DNA of 64,000 nt from an uncultured Pelagibacteraceae bacterium (GTDB lineage: Bacteria > Pseudomonadota > Alphaproteobacteria > Pelagibacterales > Pelagibacteraceae), in contig CACDLE010000001.1 in assembly GCA_902553555.1 (NCBI GenBank), forward strand, positions 32,965 to 96,964, read 5' to 3'. Both the position numbers and the translations under genes were made by a program. This document shows, one piece after another, positions 33,641 to 44,844 of the stretch. How positions within the stretch are numbered: the first letter of the stretch is position 1; every line of letters starts with the position of its first letter. Below the pieces are notes generated by a model, which made no database searches, had not been told where the DNA came from, and saw nothing but the letters and a program-made list of their open reading frames with translations.

Positions 33641-35922
33641 TCCTTATTATAATCAATCACATCTGCCGAATATGCTGCAATAGACGCTAAATTTAAGATG
33701 TCAGAAGTGCTTGATCTTAATGGCGCCACCTCAATAGGCAAATCTAATCCAATTAAAAGTGGACCAATTAATTTAGCGCCCCCAAATGATTTCATAAGTT
33801 TTGTAGATATAGCTGCGCTGTGTAAAGCAGGCATGATTAAAATGTTTGCTTTTCCTACAATTTTTGAAAATGGATAAATATCTTGATAAATAGGATTTAA
33901 AGCAACGTCAGGCTGCATTTCCCCATCGAAGTCAAAATCCACTTTTTCTTCCTTTAAAATTTCTATTGCATCTCTCACATGCTTAGTATTTCTAGAAATA
34001 GGTTTTCCAAAAGTTGAGTGGGATAAAAAAGCTACTTTGGGATCAAAACCAAAAAGCTTTGATACTCTTACACAAGATTTAGAAATTTCTACTAACCTTT
34101 CTGAGGAAGGGAAATCCTCAACGTTTGTATCAGCAACTAGGACTGTACGACCTTTAAAAATGATCATTGTCATTCCAAAAATTGGTTCACCCTTTCTAGC
34201 ATCGCAAACATGTTTTAATTTTTCAACTGAAGCTGCATAATGTCTAATATTTCCTGTGACCATTGCATCAGCATCATTACAGGCCACCATTGAAGAACCA
34301 AAGGCTATTCTATCGTTACGAACCAATCTATCAACGTCCCTTTCTAATTGACCGGTTCGTTGAAGTTTTTTGTATAAATATTTTGAATATTTATCTCGCT
34401 TTTGTTTATCGGTTGAATTTATTATTTCTATCTTGAAATTATCATCAAGTCCTATTTTATTTAAAGCTTCTTTTACCCTTTTTTCATTTCCTATTACAAT
34501 TGGCTGACCAAGCTTATTTTTTCCAAATTCAATTGCAGCCTTTAACATATTCTCATCTTCACCTTCGGCAAATACAACTCTCTTTGGACTTTTTTTTACT
34601 TTGGAGTTAATTCCTTGCATTAAAGACATTGACGGATCTAACCTAGCTGATAATTGATCTTTATAATTTTCTAAGTCATCTATTTTTTTTCTTGCTACAC
34701 CACTTTTTATCGCTGCGTCGGCTACAGCTGCTGGAATTCTTCTAACTAGCCTAGGATCAAAAGTAGAAGGTATAATATAATTTTTTCCGTATTTAGGTCT
34801 ATCCCCACCATAAGCGGAAACAACTTCATCAGGCACATCTTCTCTTGCTAGTAAAGCAATTGCGTTGGCAGCAGCTACTTTCATTTCATCATTTATTACT
34901 TTAGCTCTCACATCCAAGGCACCTCTAAATATATAGGGAAAACCAATCAAATTATTTACTTGATTTGGATAATCTGATCTACCTGTCGCAATTATCACAT
35001 CGTCTCGCACTTCATTAATTATTTCAGGTTTAATTTCTGGGTCAGGGTTGGCACAAGCAAACACTATTGGGTTTTTCGCCATTGATTTAATCATATTACG
35101 ATTTACTACATCTTTAGCTGACAGACCTAAAAAAACATCTGCCCCTTTCATTGCATCTTCTAAAGTTCTAAATTTTGTATCAATAGCATGAGCAGATTTA
35201 AATTGATCGACTTTATCTCGTCCTTTGTAAATTACACCCTTTCTATCACACATAATCACATTTTCATTTTTGACCCCAATTTTTTTAAATAAATTTGTAC
35301 AAGCTATTGCTGAAGCACCCGCACCATTAACAACTATTTTAACTTCTCCAATATTTTTTTTAGAGATATCCAAAGCATTAATTAATGCAGCAGTAGTTAT
35401 AATTGCAGTTCCATGTTGGTCGTCATGGAACACTGGTATATCTAAAATTTCTTTAAGTTTTTGTTCAATTATAAAACAATCAGGAGCTGCTATGTCCTCT
35501 AAATTAATACCACCGAAGGTACCCGCAATGTTTTTTATTGTAGAAATTATTTCTTCTGTGTTTTTATTGTCTATCTCAATATCTATAGAGTCGATATCTG
35601 CGAATCTTTTAAATAAAACAGCCTTTCCTTCCATGACTGGCTTAGAAGCAAGTGATCCTAGATTTCCCAAACCAAGAATTGCTGAGCCATTACTTATTAC
35701 AGCTACTAAATTTCCTTTTGATGTATAATCATATGCTTTTGACGCGTCTTTAGAAATTTCTTTTACTGGAGCTGCTACTCCAGGGGAATATGCAAGAGAT
35801 AAATCTCGTTTAGAAATTAGAGGTTTTGATGAATTAACCTCAATTTTGCCAGACTTATTACCTATATGAAAATCTAAGGCCTCTTTATCTGTATAATGAT
35901 CAATTTTTGATTTTTTTGTCAT
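33637..35922 (-). CDS. maeB: NADP-dependent malic enzyme with phosphotransacetylase-like domain
   Basis: MaeB-type enzyme of 761 residues converting malate to pyruvate and CO2. N-terminal malic domain: S-L-A-Y-S-P-G-V-A-A-P, N-G-S-A-I-L-G-L-G-N-L-G and D-I-A-A-P-D-C-F; NAD-binding part with V-N-G-A-G-A-S-A-I-A. The C-terminal ~320 residues form a phosphotransacetylase-like domain (F-A-E-G-E-D-E-N-M-L, P-A-L-H-S-A) that in this family is regulatory. In this small genome it would link the TCA cycle to pyruvate pools. Confidence 0.95.
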   Translation of the reverse strand: MTKKSKIDHYTDKEALDFHIGNKSGKIEVNSSKPLISKRDLSLAYSPGVAAPVKEISKDASKAYDYTSKGNLVAVISNGSAILGLGNLGSLASKPVMEGKAVLFKRFADIDSIDIEIDNKNTEEIISTIKNIAGTFGGINLEDIAAPDCFIIEQKLKEILDIPVFHDDQHGTAIITTAALINALDISKKNIGEVKIVVNGAGASAIACTNLFKKIGVKNENVIMCDRKGVIYKGRDKVDQFKSAHAIDTKFRTLEDAMKGADVFLGLSAKDVVNRNMIKSMAKNPIVFACANPDPEIKPEIINEVRDDVIIATGRSDYPNQVNNLIGFPYIFRGALDVRAKVINDEMKVAAANAIALLAREDVPDEVVSAYGGDRPKYGKNYIIPSTFDPRLVRRIPAAVADAAIKSGVARKKIDDLENYKDQLSARLDPSMSLMQGINSKVKKSPKRVVFAEGEDENMLKAAIEFGKNKLGQPIVIGNEKRVKEALNKIGLDDNFKIEIINSTDKQKRDKYSKYLYKKLQRTGQLERDVDRLVRNDRIAFGSSMVACNDADAMVTGNIRHYAASVEKLKHVCDARKGEPIFGMTMIIFKGRTVLVADTNVEDFPSSERLVEISKSCVRVSKLFGFDPKVAFLSHSTFGKPISRNTKHVRDAIEILKEEKVDFDFDGEMQPDVALNPIYQDIYPFSKIVGKANILIMPALHSAAISTKLMKSFGGAKLIGPLLIGLDLPIEVAPLRSSTSDILNLASIAAYSADVIDYNKD

Positions 35923-35979
35923 TGGATTTTGAGTATGTAATATATAATTAAATATATCACTGATAATTTTGTCTTAAAT

Positions 35980-37506
35980 ATGAATATATTGTCTTCTGCC
36001 ACCGTATTTAGTTTTTATACCATGTTGAGCCGAGTTCTTGGTTATTTTAGGGACATTTTAATAGCTTTTTTTTTAGGTTCATCAATATATGCCGACGCAT
36101 TTTTTGTTGCATTTAGACTGCCAAACACTTTTAGAAGATTATTTGCAGAGGGAACTTTTAACGCTGCGTTTATTCCAAGTTATACATCACAAAAAGTGAG
36201 AGGTAAATTTGTTGCGAAGAAATTTGCCGATGAAGTCTTATCACTCTTAACCCTCGCCCTATTGATAGTAATTCTTGTAGTTGAAATTTTTACACCTTTT
36301 GTAGTTTACATAATTGCTCCTGGTTTTGTAGGCGATAACTTAAAGTTCGATATTGCAGTCGAGTTTACCAGAATAACTTTTCCATTCTTGGCATTCGTTA
36401 GTTTGTCATCTTTTTTTGCAGGAATACTAAATTCAGAAAATAAATTTGCAGCTGCAGCTGCTGCTCCAATACTTTTAAATATTATTATGATTTTGTCCTT
36501 GGTGTTATCTTATTTTCTAAAGTTAGATTATGCCTTAAACTTATCATATGCTGTTTCTTTAGCAGGTTTAATACAATTAATATTTTTAATATTTATATCT
36601 TTAAAATACTATAAACCCTCTATTGTTATTAAGAGAAAAATTGGGAAAAAAGTAAAATTTTTTTTAAAAAAACTTTTACCAAGCATTTTTTCATCTGGTG
36701 TTACTCAAATAAATATTTTAATTGGAACTATTATAGCCTCTTTTCAAGCAGGAGCCGTATCATACTTATATTATGCAGATAGGATTTATCAAATAAATCT
36801 TGCTGTTGCTGGCATAGCGGTTAGTACTGTCTCTTTGCCAATGTTAAGTCGACTTATCAAATCTAAAAAAATTAATAAGATGAATAAACTACAAAATCGA
36901 TCTTTAGAATTATCTGTGTTATTGTCATTACCTGCTGCAGCTGCATTAGTTATTGGTTCAGACGAAATAGTTAACGCATTATTTGGTTATGGATCTTTTA
37001 GTGAAAATGATATCAAAATGACATCAATGGCATTAAAGTATTTTGGATACGGTATACCAGCTTTTGCGGTATTAAAAATATTTGCCAACTTCTTCTTTGC
37101 TAGAGACAATACTTTAACACCTTTTAGAGTTTCACTAATAATAGTAATAATAAATCTAATTATAAGTGTAATGTTTTTTCGAGAAGTTGGATTTATTATA
37201 ATTCCTATAGCTACTACGTTCTCATCATGGATCGGTGTTGGTTATTATTTGTTTATTTTATTCAATAAGAATTATTTTAAAATAGAATCCATCGTATATA
37301 GAAATCTGTTTAAAATAACTTTATCCACCTCAATAATGTCCTATATTTTTTATCAAAGTATCAATTATTTTAGTGAAAATTTAGCATATACAAGCAATTA
37401 TAAAATTCTATATTTATTAATTATAGTAATCTTTACTGCTATAATGTATTTTTTTATTTGTTATTTATTTAAAGTATTAAATATTAAAAAATTTAAAGCA
37501 GATTAA
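35980..37506 (+). CDS. murJ: lipid II flippase MurJ
   Basis: MOP-superfamily membrane protein (508 residues, about 14 hydrophobic segments) that moves lipid II across the inner membrane. Signatures: S-R-V-L-G-Y-F-R-D near residue 17, [21 protein letters not shown] and the A-F-I-P-S-Y loop. Divergent from maeB with a 57-bp gap; trpS begins two bases after its stop. Confidence 0.97.
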   Translation: MNILSSATVFSFYTMLSRVLGYFRDILIAFFLGSSIYADAFFVAFRLPNTFRRLFAEGTFNAAFIPSYTSQKVRGKFVAKKFADEVLSLLTLALLIVILVVEIFTPFVVYIIAPGFVGDNLKFDIAVEFTRITFPFLAFVSLSSFFAGILNSENKFAAAAAAPILLNIIMILSLVLSYFLKLDYALNLSYAVSLAGLIQLIFLIFISLKYYKPSIVIKRKIGKKVKFFLKKLLPSIFSSGVTQINILIGTIIASFQAGAVSYLYYADRIYQINLAVAGIAVSTVSLPMLSRLIKSKKINKMNKLQNRSLELSVLLSLPAAAALVIGSDEIVNALFGYGSFSENDIKMTSMALKYFGYGIPAFAVLKIFANFFFARDNTLTPFRVSLIIVIINLIISVMFFREVGFIIIPIATTFSSWIGVGYYLFILFNKNYFKIESIVYRNLFKITLSTSIMSYIFYQSINYFSENLAYTSNYKILYLLIIVIFTAIMYFFICYLFKVLNIKKFKAD

Positions 37507-37507
37507 T

Positions 37508-38509
37508 ATGAGCAAAAAACTAGTATTTTCAGGAGTACAACCAACAGGCAATCTTCATTTGGGAAACTATCTAGGTGCTTTAAAAAGTTTTGTATCTCTT
37601 CAAAAAAAAATGGATTGTCTTTATTGTGTCGTAGATTTACATGCCATTACTACATTTCAAGATCCCAAAGAGCTGAATTCAAATATTTTGGAAACTACTG
37701 CTGCTTTTTTAGCTTCAGGACTAGATGCGAAAAAAAGCATTATATTTAATCAATCATCTGTTAGCGGTCATGCTGAACTAGCTTGGATTTTAAATTGTGT
37801 TTGCAGAGTTGGTTGGCTTAATCGAATGACACAATTTAAAGATAAAGCAGGCAAGGATAAAGAGAAAGCCAGTGTGGGGTTATATATATATCCGAATTTA
37901 ATGGCTGCAGATATTTTGCTATATAAAGCAACTCATGTACCAGTAGGGGCAGATCAGAAACAACATTTAGAGCTCTCCAGAGATATTGCCCAGAAGTTCA
38001 ATAACGATTTCAAGGTCGATAATTTTTTTCCTTTACCAGAACCCTTGATACAAAAAAATATTTCAAGAATAATGAGTTTAAGAGATGGAACAAAAAAAAT
38101 GAGTAAGTCAGAAGACTCCGATTATTCAAGAATTAATCTAAAAGATAGTGCTGACGAAATAGTAAAAAAAATTAAAAAAGCTAAAACTGATACCGATCCA
38201 ATTACTGATAACATTAAAGATTACGAAAAAAGACCTGAGGCTTTAAATTTATTAAGTATATATTCAGAATTATCAGAACAAGAAATTCAGAAAACAATTA
38301 CTGAATTTGCTGGTAAAAATTTTTCTTTTTTTAAAAATCAATTATCAGAAAAGTTAGTTGAGACAATTAGTCCGATAGGATCAAATATTGCTAAATTATT
38401 AAACGATAAAAAACACCTAGAAGATGTATTAAAAAAAGGCACAGAAAAAGCTTATATTATAGCTGAGGAAAACCTAAAAAAGATACGTGAAATAGTGGGA
38501 TTTGTGTAA
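37508..38509 (+). CDS. trpS: tryptophanyl-tRNA synthetase
   Basis: Class I synthetase of 333 residues. The HIGH-equivalent reads [16 protein letters not shown], the KMSKS motif [10 protein letters not shown], and the substrate region [13 protein letters not shown] is present. Size matches the bacterial TrpRS I family. Follows murJ by two bases. Confidence 0.98.
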   Translation: MSKKLVFSGVQPTGNLHLGNYLGALKSFVSLQKKMDCLYCVVDLHAITTFQDPKELNSNILETTAAFLASGLDAKKSIIFNQSSVSGHAELAWILNCVCRVGWLNRMTQFKDKAGKDKEKASVGLYIYPNLMAADILLYKATHVPVGADQKQHLELSRDIAQKFNNDFKVDNFFPLPEPLIQKNISRIMSLRDGTKKMSKSEDSDYSRINLKDSADEIVKKIKKAKTDTDPITDNIKDYEKRPEALNLLSIYSELSEQEIQKTITEFAGKNFSFFKNQLSEKLVETISPIGSNIAKLLNDKKHLEDVLKKGTEKAYIIAEENLKKIREIVGFV

Positions 38510-38524
38510 TATAAATGTTCTACA

Positions 38525-39067
38525 ATGATACAAGTAGAACAGACACCAAATCCAGATTCTTTAAAATTTTTATCTCAAAAAATTTTATCAAAAGTTGGTA
38601 CAGAGGAATTTAGAAAAACCAACCTAAGTAATATAAATATTCCATTTGTAAAGGAAATCTTAAGCTTCGCTGGCATTGAATTAATATTGATTTCTGATAA
38701 TTTTTTAACTGTAAAAAAAGAAAAAAACGTTTCATGGGATAGCTTAAAACCAATGGTTATTTCTCATTTAAATGATTATTTAGAAAAAAATAATGAACCA
38801 ATTTTATTTAGTAAATCAGAAAATAACAATCCCGACGAAAATGAGACCATATCTAAAATTAAGGAAGTATTAAATACTAAAATAAGACCCGCTGTTGCTA
38901 GAGACGGTGGAGATATTAAATTTAAATCTTTCAGCGGGGGAGTTGTAAAAGTTGAGCTGCAAGGAGCGTGCTCTGGATGTCCCAGCTCACTTATGACTTT
39001 AAAACAAGGCGTACAGAATTTATTGAAACATTATGTTAAAGAAGTAAATTCAGTCGAGGCGGTCTAA
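38525..39067 (+). CDS. NfuA-like iron-sulfur scaffold protein
   Basis: Nfu-type protein of 180 residues: an N-terminal Scaffold-Nfu domain beginning M-I-Q-V-E-Q-T-P-N-P-D-S-L-K-F and a C-terminal NifU domain with R-D-G-G-D-I-K-F and the cluster-binding C-S-G-C in G-A-C-S-G-C-P-S-S. It delivers Fe-S clusters to target enzymes, MiaB further down being a plausible client. In related alphaproteobacteria tsaB and rimI usually follow; here the broken fur comes next without a gap. Confidence 0.93.
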   Translation: MIQVEQTPNPDSLKFLSQKILSKVGTEEFRKTNLSNINIPFVKEILSFAGIELILISDNFLTVKKEKNVSWDSLKPMVISHLNDYLEKNNEPILFSKSENNNPDENETISKIKEVLNTKIRPAVARDGGDIKFKSFSGGVVKVELQGACSGCPSSLMTLKQGVQNLLKHYVKEVNSVEAV

Positions 39068-39338
39068 ATGAAAAAAAATATTAGCTACAGTTTACAGAAC
39101 TTTAAAATTATTCGAAGAGTCGGGTATTATAGAAAGACACGATTTTAAAGAAGGAAAATCAAGATACGAACCTTCAACAGATCAACATCACGATCATTTA
39201 ATCGATGTTAACACAGGCGATATAATAGAATTCGTAGATAAAGATATTGAGGAATTACAAAACCGTATTGCAAAAAAACTTGGTTATAAACTTGTAGATC
39301 ATAAACTTGAACTTTATGGATCTAAAATCAAAAAATAA
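39068..39338 (+). pseudogene. truncated, frameshifted fur (ferric uptake regulator family) remnant
   Basis: From 39084 to the TAA at 39336-39338 one frame reads A-T-V-Y-R-T-L-K-L-F-E-E-S-G-I-I-E-R-H, then H-H-D-H-L-I-D-V, I-I-E-F-V-D and K-L-G-Y-K-L-V-D-H-K-L-E-L-Y-G, the end of the winged helix and the dimerisation domain of Fur. The first ~50 residues (DNA-binding start) are absent, a TGA at 39069-39071 stops the frame upstream, and no ATG, GTG or TTG opens it. The only ATG (39068) begins M-K-K-N-I-S in another frame; with one A fewer in the A-run it would read M-K-K-I-L-A-T-V-Y-R-T-L. Real deletion, assembly fusion or homopolymer error cannot be distinguished here. Confidence 0.85.
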
Positions 39339-40665
39339 TTTGAAAAAAAATATTTTTATAAAAACATTTGGCTGTCAAATGAATGAATATGATAGCAACC
39401 GAATTTTAGATATTACGAAACAAATAAATTATTATCCTACGAAAAATCGGAGCAAAGCTGATTGCTTAATAATTAATACTTGTCACATTAGAGAAAAAGC
39501 AACAGATAAAGTATTTCACGACATTGGAAGAATTAAAAAAGAATTTTCACAAAAAAGGAAACCTATTTTGATAATTGCAGGCTGTGTTGCCCAAGCTGAA
39601 GGTGATTTATTATTAAGAAAAGAAAAATATGTTGATGCCGTCGTAGGCCCTCAGTCTTATCACAAAATAAATGAGATCATCATGAGTGTTGAGAAAAATA
39701 ATGAGACAATTGAAAAAGCTGATTTTGCAGCTATTGAAAAATTTAATTTTCTTGACTCAATAGAAAATTCAAATAAGAAAATTTCAACACTTTTAACTAT
39801 CCAAGAAGGATGTGATAAATTTTGTAAGTTTTGTGTTGTTCCTTATACTAGAGGTCCAGAATACTCTAGAGATTTTGATAAGATTATAAGCGAAGCAAAT
39901 CATCTCGTTTCAAATGGTGTCAGAGAAATTACGCTACTTGGTCAGAATGTAAATGCTTACGAGAGAGATAACAAAAAAATTTCTGATTTAATAAAAGAAT
40001 TGGAAGGTATAAAAAAATTAAAAAGAATAAGATATACCACATCACATCCTAAAGATTTAACAGACGACCTAATAGAGGTCCACAAAAATTGTGAAAAATT
40101 AATGCCAGTATTACATTTACCAATTCAATCTGGCTCAGATAGGATTTTGAAGAAAATGAATAGAAAACATACAATAAAAGAGTACTTAGAAAAAATTGAA
40201 AAACTAAAAAAAATTAAATCAAACATTCAATTCACAAGTGACTTTATAATTGGATACCCGGGTGAAACTGATAATGATTTCTTACTTTCTTGTGAGCTAT
40301 TAAAAAAGATCAAATTTATAAATGTTTACTCTTATATTTTTAGCCCAAGACCTGGTACGCCCGCAGATAATTTAGATTTAATTGATCATTTAACTGCAAA
40401 AAATAGACTTTATATTTTTCAAAATATAGCAAGTGAAATTAAAGAAAATTATAAAAAAGACTTAATAAATATTAAAACTAAAACTTTGTTTGAAAATGAG
40501 ATTAGTAAAAATAAATATTTTGGTAGAGATGAGTATATGAATCCAGTGGTTGTTGAAAGTAAAATAGATATTGTTGGTCAAATAAAAAATGTGCTAATAT
40601 CTGATTTTAGCAAACAAACTATCTACGGTAAGATTTCAAAAGAGGAAAAAAATATCGCAGCATAA
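39316..40665 (+). CDS. miaB: tRNA-2-methylthio-N6-dimethylallyladenosine synthase MiaB
   Basis: Radical-SAM methylthiotransferase acting on A37 of tRNAs. Domains: N-terminal UPF0004 with F-G-C-Q-M-N-E-Y-D-S, radical SAM motif G-C-D-K-F-C-K-F-C-V-V-P-Y-T-R-G (CxxxCxxC), and a C-terminal TRAM region. ATG 39316 gives 449 residues and overlaps the fur remnant by 23 bp; TTG 39340, just after the fur stop, would give M-K-K-N-I-F-I-K-T-F-G-C and is an alternative. Confidence 0.96.
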   Translation: MDLKSKNNLKKNIFIKTFGCQMNEYDSNRILDITKQINYYPTKNRSKADCLIINTCHIREKATDKVFHDIGRIKKEFSQKRKPILIIAGCVAQAEGDLLLRKEKYVDAVVGPQSYHKINEIIMSVEKNNETIEKADFAAIEKFNFLDSIENSNKKISTLLTIQEGCDKFCKFCVVPYTRGPEYSRDFDKIISEANHLVSNGVREITLLGQNVNAYERDNKKISDLIKELEGIKKLKRIRYTTSHPKDLTDDLIEVHKNCEKLMPVLHLPIQSGSDRILKKMNRKHTIKEYLEKIEKLKKIKSNIQFTSDFIIGYPGETDNDFLLSCELLKKIKFINVYSYIFSPRPGTPADNLDLIDHLTAKNRLYIFQNIASEIKENYKKDLINIKTKTLFENEISKNKYFGRDEYMNPVVVESKIDIVGQIKNVLISDFSKQTIYGKISKEEKNIAA

Positions 40666-40666
40666 T

Positions 40667-41671
40667 ATGTCAATTTTAGAAAACTCTGAGCAGCATTATA
40701 GTTTAAAACGTGTAGACAAAGAAACAATTAACATTAAAGTTTTTAGTAATGATATCTTATTAGCTGTGCTAGGTGAGTTTAATAAAAATGCTAGAGAGCT
40801 TGAAAATTTAACGAAAACTAAAATTTATTTTAGGGGAAACTCAATAACTGTTAAGGGAGAGAAAGAAAATATATTAAAAGTATCTTCTGCAATCAAGTTC
40901 TTAATAAGCAAGTATATTAAAACTAACATTATAGAGAATCAAGATATTAGACAATCAGTAAAAAAAAATGATTATTCTGATAGAAAAGATAATATACACA
41001 ATCTAGATCAACTAATTAAGACTCCAAAAAAATCAGTCATAGCTAGATCAAAAAAACAATCTGAATACATAAAAGCATTAAAAGAAAATGACATAACAAT
41101 CGCACTAGGTCCAGCTGGAACAGGAAAAAGTTTTCTTGCTGTATCAGTAGCCATAACAATGCTTATGGAGAAAAAGGTTGAAAGAGTTATCTTATCAAGA
41201 CCAGCAGTAGAGGCTGGTGAAAAATTAGGCTTTCTACCAGGAGATATGAAAGAAAAGGTAGATCCATATTTAAGACCTTTATATGATGCATTATACGACC
41301 TTTTTGGATACGAAAAGATTAATAAAAAGATTGAGTCCGGAGAAATAGAAATAGCCCCATTAGCATTTATGAGAGGAAGAACTTTAAAAAATTCATTTGC
41401 AATTTTAGATGAAGCCCAAAATGCAACAACAACTCAAATTAAAATGTTTTTAACAAGAATAGGTGAGAACTCAAAATTGGTCGTTAATGGTGACCCGTCA
41501 CAAGTTGATTTAATTAATAAATCTCAATCGGGTTTAGTACAAACAAAAAAAATTTTAAGTAAAATAAAAGAGATAAAAATAATAGAATTTGATCACAAAG
41601 ATGTTGTGAGACATCCTTTAGTTACTAAAATTATACAAGCATTCAAAAAAAAATTTGATGATAAAAATTAA
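40667..41671 (+). CDS. PhoH-like ATPase
   Basis: PhoH/PhoL family protein of 334 residues: an N-terminal KH-like segment with I-Y-F-R-G-N-S-I-T-V-K-G, then the PhoH ATPase with Walker A G-P-A-G-T-G-K-S-F-L-A-V, R-P-A-V-E-A-G-E-K-L-G-F-L-P-G-D and Walker B A-I-L-D-E-A-Q-N-A. Conserved partner of ybeY in the order miaB-phoH-ybeY-lnt; thought to act in RNA metabolism or ribosome maturation. Overlaps ybeY by 14 bases. Confidence 0.94.
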   Translation: MSILENSEQHYSLKRVDKETINIKVFSNDILLAVLGEFNKNARELENLTKTKIYFRGNSITVKGEKENILKVSSAIKFLISKYIKTNIIENQDIRQSVKKNDYSDRKDNIHNLDQLIKTPKKSVIARSKKQSEYIKALKENDITIALGPAGTGKSFLAVSVAITMLMEKKVERVILSRPAVEAGEKLGFLPGDMKEKVDPYLRPLYDALYDLFGYEKINKKIESGEIEIAPLAFMRGRTLKNSFAILDEAQNATTTQIKMFLTRIGENSKLVVNGDPSQVDLINKSQSGLVQTKKILSKIKEIKIIEFDHKDVVRHPLVTKIIQAFKKKFDDKN

Positions 41672-42140
41672 TGTTATTGTCAAAAACAAATCTTGGGATA
41701 AACACTTAAACAATCCAAAAAAATATTTGGAAAAAAAAGTAAAAAAACTGAACAAAAAAATTGCTTTATTTAAAAAAACTAGTTTCTATATTACAATGTT
41801 ATTATCTGGTGAAAAGGATATCAGGTATTTGAATAAAAAATTTAGAAAAAAAAATTCTTCTTCTGATGTTCTATCATTTCCTTTTTATGAAAAAAAAGAT
41901 TTATTAAATCTTATAAATAAAAAAGAAAAAATTTATCTTGGAGATATTATACTTAACTTTGAAAAGATAAAAAAAAATCTAGATAAAAAAAACTTTATTA
42001 ATAGATTTGATGAGCTGTGGGTACATTCTATTTTGCATTTATATGGCTACAAACACTCCAAAGATAAAGATTATAAAAAAATGAATAAATTAGAAAAAAA
42101 TATTTTAAGTGAAATTAATGAAAGTTTTACAAACTATTAG
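41658..42140 (+). CDS. ybeY: endoribonuclease YbeY
   Basis: Metal-dependent RNase for 16S rRNA 3' maturation and quality control, 160 residues. The zinc triad is visible in W-V-H-S-I-L-H-L-Y-G-Y-K-H (H-x3-H-x5-H). The preceding S-S-D-V-L-S-F-P-F matches the family. It starts at ATG 41658 (a TTG one codon earlier is possible), overlapping phoH, and overlaps lnt by 23 bases. No corC/hlyC gene is found between ybeY and lnt, unlike many relatives. Confidence 0.93.
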   Translation: MIKINVIVKNKSWDKHLNNPKKYLEKKVKKLNKKIALFKKTSFYITMLLSGEKDIRYLNKKFRKKNSSSDVLSFPFYEKKDLLNLINKKEKIYLGDIILNFEKIKKNLDKKNFINRFDELWVHSILHLYGYKHSKDKDYKKMNKLEKNILSEINESFTNY

Positions 42141-43683
42141 AAGTAGTAGGACATTATTGGTATTATTAACACCTTTACTACTAGGAAGTTTATCAGTTTT
42201 TAGTTTTGCTCCATTTAATTTTACACTTATTAACTTCTTTATCTTTCCTGCGTTATTTTTATTATTGAGTGATATCAATAAGCGATCAAAAAATATTTAT
42301 AGAAAAAAACCCTATCTAACCAACCTTTTTTTTGCAGGTTATTTTTTTGGATTTGGTTTTTTTTTAACTGGCACTTATTGGATTTCTAATTCGCTTAAAT
42401 TCGATGAAACTTTTCAGAGTCTCATTCCGTTGACGATAGTTGCCATACCTGCATTTCTAGGGATATTTTATGGAATATCTTCGATTATTTGTGGTCCATT
42501 TTTAAAAAGAAATTTAGGTTCCGTAATGTTATTTATCGGAGCATTTTCTTTTATAGATTATATTAGATCTAAAATTTTCTCAGGATTTCCTTGGAATTTA
42601 TGGGGGTACAGCTGGTCTTGGTTTACAGAAATTTTACAAATTTTAAACCCTATAGGCTTATTTGCATTTAATCTATTAAGTGTTACTTTCTTCACAATAC
42701 CTGTAATTCTTTCTTTTACAACATCACAAAAAAAAATTGTAGTAATTTCCTGCGCAATTTTTTTATTTTTTTCAAATTATATTTATGGAAATTATACAAT
42801 TAATAACAACTTTAAAGAATTAAAAAATGTAAATAAAGAAAATTATATAAATTTTAAAATAATCTCACCTAATTTTGAATTAAAGTACAATTTAAGTACC
42901 GAAGAGATCGAAAAAAGAATTCTTTTATTAATAAGATATAGCGATCCTGAAAAGGAAAAGAAAACTATTTTTATCTGGCCCGAAGGTGCAATATCTGGAA
43001 GTTATTTAAAAGATTTAGAAAATTACAAACATCATATAAAAAAAAATTTTTCCGATAAACATATAATAATATTTGGAACAAACACACTAGACAAAAAAGA
43101 TGATTTATTTTTTAATAGCTTAATAGCTATTGATAATAATTTCGAAAAAATTTTTCAGTACAACAAAATAAAATTAGTACCATTTGGAGAATATCTACCA
43201 ATACCCAAATTCTTTGAAACAATAGGACTTAAAAAGATTACAGAGGGATATGGTTCTTTTAGTAAGGGAAATAATAATAAAGTTTTTTCTTTTAGCAATA
43301 CTCAGATAATTCCATTAATATGTTATGAAATAATATTTCCTGAACTGCTACAAAAGACCAATCTATCAAAAAAAATAGTTTTAAATTTATCTGAAGATGC
43401 ATGGTTTGGAAATTCAATAGGTCCCTATCAACATTTTGCTAAAACAATATTTAGAGCTATCGAGAGCAATTCTTTTGTTGTCAGATCAGCAAATAAGGGT
43501 ATTACTGCATTTGTTAACAATAATGGGCAAGTTATCAAAAGCCTAAAAATCAATGAAACTGGTAATTTAGAATACAAAATACCAATTGCAAAAAAACAAA
43601 CAAAAAACAAAAATGATTTGATATTTTTTATGCTTTTAATTACATATATTTTAATCTTTATAACTTTAAAAAAAAATGACTAA
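42118..43683 (+). CDS. lnt: apolipoprotein N-acyltransferase
   Basis: Integral membrane enzyme that adds the third acyl chain to lipoproteins. The 521-residue protein has five to six N-terminal membrane segments, then a periplasmic nitrilase domain with the catalytic triad Glu (W-P-E-G-A-I-S), Lys (K-L-V-P-F-G-E-Y) and Cys (I-C-Y-E-I-I-F-P-E), and a C-terminal membrane segment. ATG 42118 was chosen; a GTG at 42109 would add three residues. Overlaps ybeY at the start and metK by eight bases at the end. Confidence 0.95.
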   Translation: MKVLQTIRSSRTLLVLLTPLLLGSLSVFSFAPFNFTLINFFIFPALFLLLSDINKRSKNIYRKKPYLTNLFFAGYFFGFGFFLTGTYWISNSLKFDETFQSLIPLTIVAIPAFLGIFYGISSIICGPFLKRNLGSVMLFIGAFSFIDYIRSKIFSGFPWNLWGYSWSWFTEILQILNPIGLFAFNLLSVTFFTIPVILSFTTSQKKIVVISCAIFLFFSNYIYGNYTINNNFKELKNVNKENYINFKIISPNFELKYNLSTEEIEKRILLLIRYSDPEKEKKTIFIWPEGAISGSYLKDLENYKHHIKKNFSDKHIIIFGTNTLDKKDDLFFNSLIAIDNNFEKIFQYNKIKLVPFGEYLPIPKFFETIGLKKITEGYGSFSKGNNNKVFSFSNTQIIPLICYEIIFPELLQKTNLSKKIVLNLSEDAWFGNSIGPYQHFAKTIFRAIESNSFVVRSANKGITAFVNNNGQVIKSLKINETGNLEYKIPIAKKQTKNKNDLIFFMLLITYILIFITLKKND

Positions 43684-44842
43684 ACAAAATTATTTATTTA
43701 CTAGTGAGTCTGTTTCTGAAGGCCATCCAGATAAAGTATGCGATCGTATATCTGATATGGTTGTAGACTCTTATTTATCTATAGACCCATTCGCTAGAGT
43801 AGCCTGCGAAACACTAACAACGACTAATAAAGTGGTGTTAGCAGGAGAAGTCAGAGGCCCTGATATCAAAAGCGATGATATAATTTCAAAAGTTAGGGAG
43901 TGTATAAAGGATATTGGATATGACCAAAAAGGTTTTTCATGGAAAGAAAGTACAAAAATAGAAACCTATTTACATTCGCAGTCTACTGACATCGCAATGG
44001 GTGTAGACTCTAAGGACAACAAAGATGAAGGTGCGGGTGATCAAGGCATAATGTTTGGATATGCTTGTAAAGAAACTGATGATTTAATGCCAGCACCAAT
44101 TTATTTTTCACACAAGATTTTAAGACTAATGGCGCATGATAGAAAGTCAGGAGTATTAAAGGGAATTGAACCTGACTCCAAAAGTCAAGTTACCATGGAA
44201 TATAATAATGGGATACCTAATAAAGTAACATCAATAGTTATATCAACACAACATTCTCCCGATTTAAATCAGGACCAAGTTAGAGAAGCAATTTTTCCAT
44301 ACATTAAAAAATCTATCCCAGAAAAATTTTTAAAAGAAATATCAGAAAAAGAAATTTATATTAATCCTACTGGTAAATTTGTTATAGGTGGACCAGATGG
44401 TGATACAGGTTTAACTGGAAGAAAAATAATAGTTGATACTTATGGTGGTGCAGCTCCTCACGGCGGTGGTGCTTTTTCTGGAAAAGACCCAACAAAAGTT
44501 GATAGATCTGCTGCATACGTCTCAAGATATTTGGCCAAAAATATTGTCGCTTCTAATATTGCAAATAAATGTTTGATTCAGCTATCGTACGCAATTGGAG
44601 TTTCAAAACCTTTATCAATTTTTATAAAACTTGATGAGGATAACAATGACAAAGTTGAAGAGGTAAGAAAAATCATAGATAAAAATTTTGATCTATCACC
44701 AAGAGGAATCAGAGAATTATTAAATCTAAATAAGCCAATTTACGAGATAACATCTTCATATGGTCATTTCGGCAGAAAGCCCACAGATAATGGAGAGTTT
44801 TCTTGGGAAAAAACTGATAAATCATCATTATTTAAATTGTAA
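43676..44842 (+). CDS. metK: S-adenosylmethionine synthase
   Basis: Forms SAM from methionine and ATP; 388 residues. Signatures: [14 protein letters not shown] near residue 12, [12 protein letters not shown] near residue 120, and the glycine-rich loop [15 protein letters not shown]. Overlaps lnt by eight bases. In SAR11 genomes SAM riboswitches often precede metK, but here the start lies inside lnt, so no leader element is possible directly upstream. Confidence 0.98.
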   Translation: MTKQNYLFTSESVSEGHPDKVCDRISDMVVDSYLSIDPFARVACETLTTTNKVVLAGEVRGPDIKSDDIISKVRECIKDIGYDQKGFSWKESTKIETYLHSQSTDIAMGVDSKDNKDEGAGDQGIMFGYACKETDDLMPAPIYFSHKILRLMAHDRKSGVLKGIEPDSKSQVTMEYNNGIPNKVTSIVISTQHSPDLNQDQVREAIFPYIKKSIPEKFLKEISEKEIYINPTGKFVIGGPDGDTGLTGRKIIVDTYGGAAPHGGGAFSGKDPTKVDRSAAYVSRYLAKNIVASNIANKCLIQLSYAIGVSKPLSIFIKLDEDNNDKVEEVRKIIDKNFDLSPRGIRELLNLNKPIYEITSSYGHFGRKPTDNGEFSWEKTDKSSLFKL

Positions 44843-44844
44843 TC

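Noticed and set aside
35270..35728. 152-codon open frame opposite maeB
   Set aside because: It mirrors the codons of a well-conserved enzyme on the other strand and has a composition typical of an antisense shadow, with no family motif.
43640..43676. SAM riboswitch in front of metK
   Set aside because: The metK start lies within lnt; no leader or stem-loop architecture is available there.
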